A stretch of DNA of 64,000 nt from Propionibacterium sp. (GTDB lineage: Bacteria > Actinomycetota > Actinomycetes > Propionibacteriales > Propionibacteriaceae). A model generated the notes under the pieces. It saw nothing but the letters and a program-made list of their open reading frames with translations, did no database searches and was not told where the DNA came from. The translations under genes and the position numbers were made by a program. The DNA is taken from assembly GCA_012517405.1 (NCBI GenBank), contig JAAYVB010000008.1, forward strand, positions 1 through 64,000. The letters run 5' to 3'. Below, in pieces: positions 60,769 to 64,000 of this stretch. The first letter of the stretch is position 1. Each line of letters opens with the position of its first letter.

Positions 60769-61616
60769 CTACGTGGCGGGCGCGTTGACGACGGCCACCG
60801 GGCACCCGGCGAGACGAAGGAGGCGATGGGTGACCGAACCAACAGCCAGCCCGTGGAAGCCGCCATGGCCGCGGGAGCCCAGCACCAGGAGATCGGCCCT
60901 GTGCGAAGCGTCGACCAGCGTGGGCACCGGGTCGATGTGGTGGACCTCGATCTCGACGGTCACGTCCGGGTACGTGCCTCGCAGCCCCTCCAATGCCGTC
61001 TCGATCTCCGCCCTCCGTTCGGCCACCCTCTCGTCGTCCGGCGGCACAGGGCGGAGCAGGTGACGGGGCCAACCCTGGGGCAACCCGAGGGCGGAGATCA
61101 CGCTGAGTCGGTCGCCGCGGATCGCGGCCTGCCGGAACCCGTAGTCGAGGGCCGCCCGGGAGTGCGGTGCCCACCACCACCCGACCGTGCCCGGCCGAGG
61201 TATGGCCTACGACGACGACCGGGCAGGCCGCATGTCCCACGAGTTTGGACGACAGTGGACCCGAGGATGAGGTTGCCGGCATCCGCACCCTCGGCACCCA
61301 CCACAATGCTTCGGGCGTTCTCGGCCTCGGTGCGCAGGACGGCGGCGGGTGTCCCCATCGGCATGTCCGTGGTCACAGCTATGTCAGGGTGCGCTGCGCG
61401 GACCACGGCCACGGCCTCGACGAGGGCAGCTCGGCCGTACCCCTCGACCTCTTCGAAGTGGCCGGGTGGAAAGAAGGGGAAGTCCCCGTCCCAACGGGGC
61501 AGCACGTAGATCAGCCGGAGCGGGCACTGGTGGGCAGCAGCATGGTGCGCGGCCCAGAGGAGTGCCCGAAGGCTGCGTCCGGATCCGTCCACTCCGACGA
61601 CGATGGGCTGTGACAT
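60769..61616 (-). pseudogene. frameshifted tandem universal stress protein
   Basis: Three frames join to make a two-domain USP. 61616 to about 61250 reads IVVGVDGSGRSLRALLWAAHHAA...IVVGAEGADAGNLILG. A one-base shift then leads into LSSKLVGHAACPVVVVGHTSAGHGRVVVGT. A second shift near 61155 leads to ALDYGFRQAAIRGDRLSVISALGLPQGW...LLVLGSRGHGGFHGLAVGSVTHRLLRLAGCPVAVVNAPA, ending at 60769. The ATP-binding G-x-x-G pattern is kept in the second domain. Two indels imply that the gene is not expressed as an intact protein, unless the sequence contains errors. Confidence 0.8.
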
Positions 61617-61751
61617 GTGTGCTCCTGACGTTGAAGGCGGGTTGGCAAACTCACCACTGCTCTGCTCGGGTTGTCTTCTTCTCCTCCTTCGACGGTACGC
61701 CGAAGCCCTGGTGGACGCCCATGGTCAAGGGAACTCGGAACGAGTCAGCGC

Positions 61752-62600
61752 TCACCCCGAGGCCTTGAAGACGTAGTCGCCGACCGAGACGTCGAGTGCA
61801 TGGGCGATCTTGGGGCACTTCGCCTTGAGCAGGAAGTACAGCGGCCGCGGGGCCTCCGACAGTGCCTCGACGTTTCCCTGCCCCTTGCTGATGACCAGGT
61901 CGGCCCGGTCGAACTGGGCTCGAAAGCCGTCGCTGCACGCGTCCAGGATCGCTCCCGGGGCAGCGCATCCGGTGGACACGACGCACGCGTGTGCATCGAT
62001 TCCGACGAGGAGCGCGTCCTCGGCGGTGACGTCGTTGATGATGGGCCGTTCCCGAACCGCGAAAAAGACATCGTGCTCCCGGGCCAGCACGCGGGCGAGC
62101 AGCTTGTCGAAGACTGCCTCTCCCGCGTTGTCCCCGATGATCAGCACCGTGCCGGCCGCCTCCAGTTCGCGGGAGAAGGCGACCAGGTCGCTGCACGCGA
62201 ACGGCTTCGCCAACTCCGCCGCGATGCAGGCCTCGATGTCAAGGTCGTTGTACAACGCCGAATCCATGACGTTGCCCGTGGCCGCCACCTTGAGGGCCGA
62301 CTGGAGGATGTCCGGACCGGCTTCGGCGAACCGCGTGAGATAGGGCTCGAGCCGTAGCGCCGCCTCCATGTCACGGTCCTTGATGTCGCGGTACGGGTCC
62401 GCCAGGCCGGTGTGTCGTTTGACGATGTCGTGCATCGCCTGGGCCATCGCCGGCGCTGAGCCGTAGTGTCGGTGCCGCGTGAGCGTGACCATGGCCTCGT
62501 CCATGATGCGTCCCTGGGTGGCTTCGTCAGGGGAACCCATCCGGGCCGCTTCGAGCACCTGCCGGAGTAGGCAGGGGAGGCAGTCGAGGAACAGCTGCAT
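61752..62600 (-). CDS. DUF89/ARMT1-like damage-control phosphatase
   Basis: A 282-residue protein with the N-terminal CLPC pair (MQLFLDCLPCLLRQVLEAARM) typical of subfamily I DUF89 proteins. The metal-binding core is VLIIGDNAGEAVFDKLLA (Asp and Asn), followed by VRERPIINDVTAEDA and DLVISKGQGNVEAL (Asp). DUF89 enzymes are Mn- or Co-dependent phosphatases that remove damaged sugar phosphates or metabolites. The ATG at 62600 is preferred because GAGGAG precedes it by 5 bases. It is monocistronic or in a loose unit with the exonuclease gene. Confidence 0.85.
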   Translation of the reverse strand: MQLFLDCLPCLLRQVLEAARMGSPDEATQGRIMDEAMVTLTRHRHYGSAPAMAQAMHDIVKRHTGLADPYRDIKDRDMEAALRLEPYLTRFAEAGPDILQSALKVAATGNVMDSALYNDLDIEACIAAELAKPFACSDLVAFSRELEAAGTVLIIGDNAGEAVFDKLLARVLAREHDVFFAVRERPIINDVTAEDALLVGIDAHACVVSTGCAAPGAILDACSDGFRAQFDRADLVISKGQGNVEALSEAPRPLYFLLKAKCPKIAHALDVSVGDYVFKASG

Positions 62601-62659
62601 TCTTCTCCTCACGAGGTGGGTCGGATCCGTCGTCCTTGGTCTGGGCTGGGCAGCGGCTT

Positions 62660-63301
62660 TCAGAAGAGCGTCGGGGCGCGTTGCCTGTCGGGCTCGGCCG
62701 CCGCTCTCGTCGGGTGGCAGGGTTCGTGGTGGTCTGGGGCCATTCGACCCCAGGCGATGCCGCTGATCTGGAGCAGGTCGTCCAGGCTCGTGGCGGAGAC
62801 CCGCCGGACCATGTCCACGGTGATCAGCGCGCAGGCGACCGCGTCGTGGACGGCGTCGTGGTGACAGTCCAGCGGGATTCCCGCCGCGGCGGCCACGGCA
62901 TCGAGGGTGTGTTCGGGAAGGTCGTAGTGGCGTCGCGCCAGGAGTAGCGAGCAGCCGAAGTCAAGAGTCGGCCATTCAAAGCCGCAATGGCTGGTCGACT
63001 CGCGGATCACCGCGATGTCGAAAGCGGCGTTGTGGGCCATGACGGGGTGTCCGGTGAGGCGCTTCTCGATCGCGGGCCAGAGGTCTTCGAAACCGGGCTG
63101 GCCCTCCAGATCCCGCTCGACGATGCCGTGAACCTCCGTGCAGTTCGGGTCGAACCAGCCGTATCCGTACGGGGGTCGCATCAAAGACCCCCAGGTGTCC
63201 TGGATCCGACCGTCATGGACGAGTGCCATCCCCACCTGGCAGGGGGACCCATGCCGCCGGTTCGCCGTCTCGAAATCGATGGCTACGAAGTCCAGGCTCA
63301 T
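62660..63301 (-). CDS. DnaQ-like 3'-5' exonuclease
   Basis: A 213-residue DEDD-type exonuclease. Motif ExoI is FVAIDFETANRR (D and E), ExoII is VMAHNAAFDIAVI (D), and ExoIII is HHDAVHDAVACA (H-x-x-x-x-D). This DEDDh arrangement is the epsilon/DnaQ-like type, here as a stand-alone protein with a charged C-terminal tail. It probably degrades single-stranded or mismatched DNA ends or RNA. The start follows GGAGACC. Confidence 0.88.
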   Translation of the reverse strand: MSLDFVAIDFETANRRHGSPCQVGMALVHDGRIQDTWGSLMRPPYGYGWFDPNCTEVHGIVERDLEGQPGFEDLWPAIEKRLTGHPVMAHNAAFDIAVIRESTSHCGFEWPTLDFGCSLLLARRHYDLPEHTLDAVAAAAGIPLDCHHDAVHDAVACALITVDMVRRVSATSLDDLLQISGIAWGRMAPDHHEPCHPTRAAAEPDRQRAPTLF

Positions 63302-63347
63302 CGGAGGTCTCCAACGCTGTACACGATCCACCCTTCTGTCACTACTT

Positions 63348-63367
63348 CTTGACGAGGGTACGTCAAG
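63348..63367. promoter_or_regulatory. inverted repeat upstream of the exonuclease and NifX-like genes
   Basis: CTTGACG (63348-63354) and CGTCAAG (63361-63367) are perfect seven-base arms with a six-base spacer, in the gap 63302-63606 between divergent genes. Two imperfect copies of CTTCTGTCA-n-CTTC-TGACGA (63333 and 63438) and another CTTGACG at 63528 are also present. No gene is seen in this gap. Confidence 0.4.
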
Positions 63368-63606
63368 GTTGCCTGACTGTGCCAGCGCTGGGATTGCTGG
63401 CCCGAGTACCCCCCCGGGCCGCGCCGCCGGCCATTCCTTCTGTCATCTCTTCCTGACGAATGCAGGACTGCTCCGTCGGGCGGGTCTGCTTCAGCCTCAG
63501 TGTGGTGCGGGGGCATGCTGTCAGGATATCTTGACGTAGGATGAGTGCGGCAGGAGGGTTCCGGCCGCCGCGCGTTCGTAGGCTCGTCGCACTGACAAGG
63601 AGAAGC

Positions 63607-63993
63607 ATGAAGGTCGCCATCACCGCCGAGACCGGGGTCGGCTTGGACGCTCAGGTGGCTGGGCACTTCGGCCAGACCCCTTATTTCGTGCTGGCCGAGA
63701 TCGCCGACGGCACCATAGCTGCCACCGAGGTCCTGGCCAATCCGTTCTTGGCGGGGCATCGGCCTGGCGAGGTGCCCGCCTTCATCCGCGCGCACGGCGC
63801 GAACGTGATCCTGAGCGGTGGCATGGGGATCCGCGCGATCCACATCTTCGACGCCCATGACGTCACGGCGGTGACCGGCGCGTCCGGGACCGTCCGCCGG
63901 GCCGTGACGGACTACCTGGCGGGCGCGCTGGCAGGGGCATCTCCCTGCGCCGACAGCGTGAAGCACCACCATGGCGCTCCCTCGCACGTCTGA
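63607..63993 (+). CDS. NifX/NifB-like dinitrogenase iron-molybdenum cofactor family protein
   Basis: A 128-residue protein with the MTH1175/NafY-type Nif-cofactor-binding fold: MKVAITAETGVGLDAQVAGHFGQTPYFVLAEIADG, then NVILSGGMGIRAIHIFDAHDV and a tail with SVKHHHGAP. Members bind metal-sulfur clusters or act in radical processes; no nitrogenase gene is near, so a nitrogen-fixation role is not implied. AAGGAG lies 5 bases before the ATG at 63607. The stop at 63991-63993 is within the window. Confidence 0.85.
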   Translation: MKVAITAETGVGLDAQVAGHFGQTPYFVLAEIADGTIAATEVLANPFLAGHRPGEVPAFIRAHGANVILSGGMGIRAIHIFDAHDVTAVTGASGTVRRAVTDYLAGALAGASPCADSVKHHHGAPSHV

Positions 63994-64000
63994 CGCGCGG

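Noticed and set aside
63607-63993. Evidence for nitrogen fixation
   Set aside because: A single NifX-like fold protein occurs widely in non-fixers, and no nif structural genes are present.

Overview
The window is high-GC, with dense, short-spaced genes, frequent GTG starts and several four-base gene overlaps. DtxR, an actinobacterial Vms1-like release factor, DUF2530, a Glp/RimJ/GlpR cluster and a PdxST/MocR pair together point to an actinobacterium, most likely of the Propionibacteriales. The species cannot be named from the sequence alone.

Layout. 1-15 kb is mostly core chromosome: an NCS2 purine permease, acVLRF1 divergent from dtxR with iron-box-like sites between them, tRNA-Arg(CCU), an FMN reductase, an adenine/adenosine deaminase-like enzyme, a lipoprotein, mscL, SAF, FmdB, a 5-formyl-THF cyclo-ligase, and a MoeA-like/RimJ/SepX-like trio resembling the Glp-GlpR divisome module. 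15.2-27.5 kb is an island abutting tRNA-Ala(CGC). It holds a decayed large serine recombinase, an AbiEi/AbiEii toxin-antitoxin pair translationally coupled to it, and a complete four-gene Wadjet (JetABCD) anti-plasmid operon, followed by degenerate sequence. 27.5-31 kb holds a VOC protein, a transglutaminase, an MFS exporter and a cysteine hydrolase. 31.1-35 kb is a TPP-riboswitch-controlled thiamine-precursor ECF importer (YkoE plus an A-A-T triple fusion) with a P-loop kinase.

35.5-46.2 kb is a PucR-linked catabolic cluster: class III aminotransferase, D-2-hydroxyacid dehydrogenase, zinc alcohol dehydrogenase, a complete polar amino acid ABC importer, RidA, D-amino-acid oxidase/dehydrogenase and an Asp/Glu racemase-like enzyme. 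Its substrate is unknown, and it is the best candidate here for an undescribed pathway. 46.2-48.6 kb is a sulfur-stress operon: a CstR-like repressor, CoA-disulfide reductase fused to rhodanese, and a 53-residue ORF that appears to be leaderless behind a palindromic operator. A 53-residue zinc-ribbon-like protein lies beside it. 48.7-51.7 kb encodes pyridoxal phosphate synthesis (pdxT, pdxS) with a divergent MocR regulator.

52.6-57.4 kb is a junk-rich mobile region: a truncated IS30 transposase joined to a large tyrosine recombinase, and a broken ISL3 transposase. 57.5-60.7 kb is a zinc uptake locus with a fused permease-ATPase, ZnuA-like protein and Zur, with a strong Fur/Zur-type box. The window ends with a frameshifted tandem universal stress protein, a DUF89 phosphatase, a DnaQ-like exonuclease and a NifX-like protein. 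No CRISPR array, rRNA operon or replication origin was seen. Function calls come from reading motifs by eye; no database search was run.
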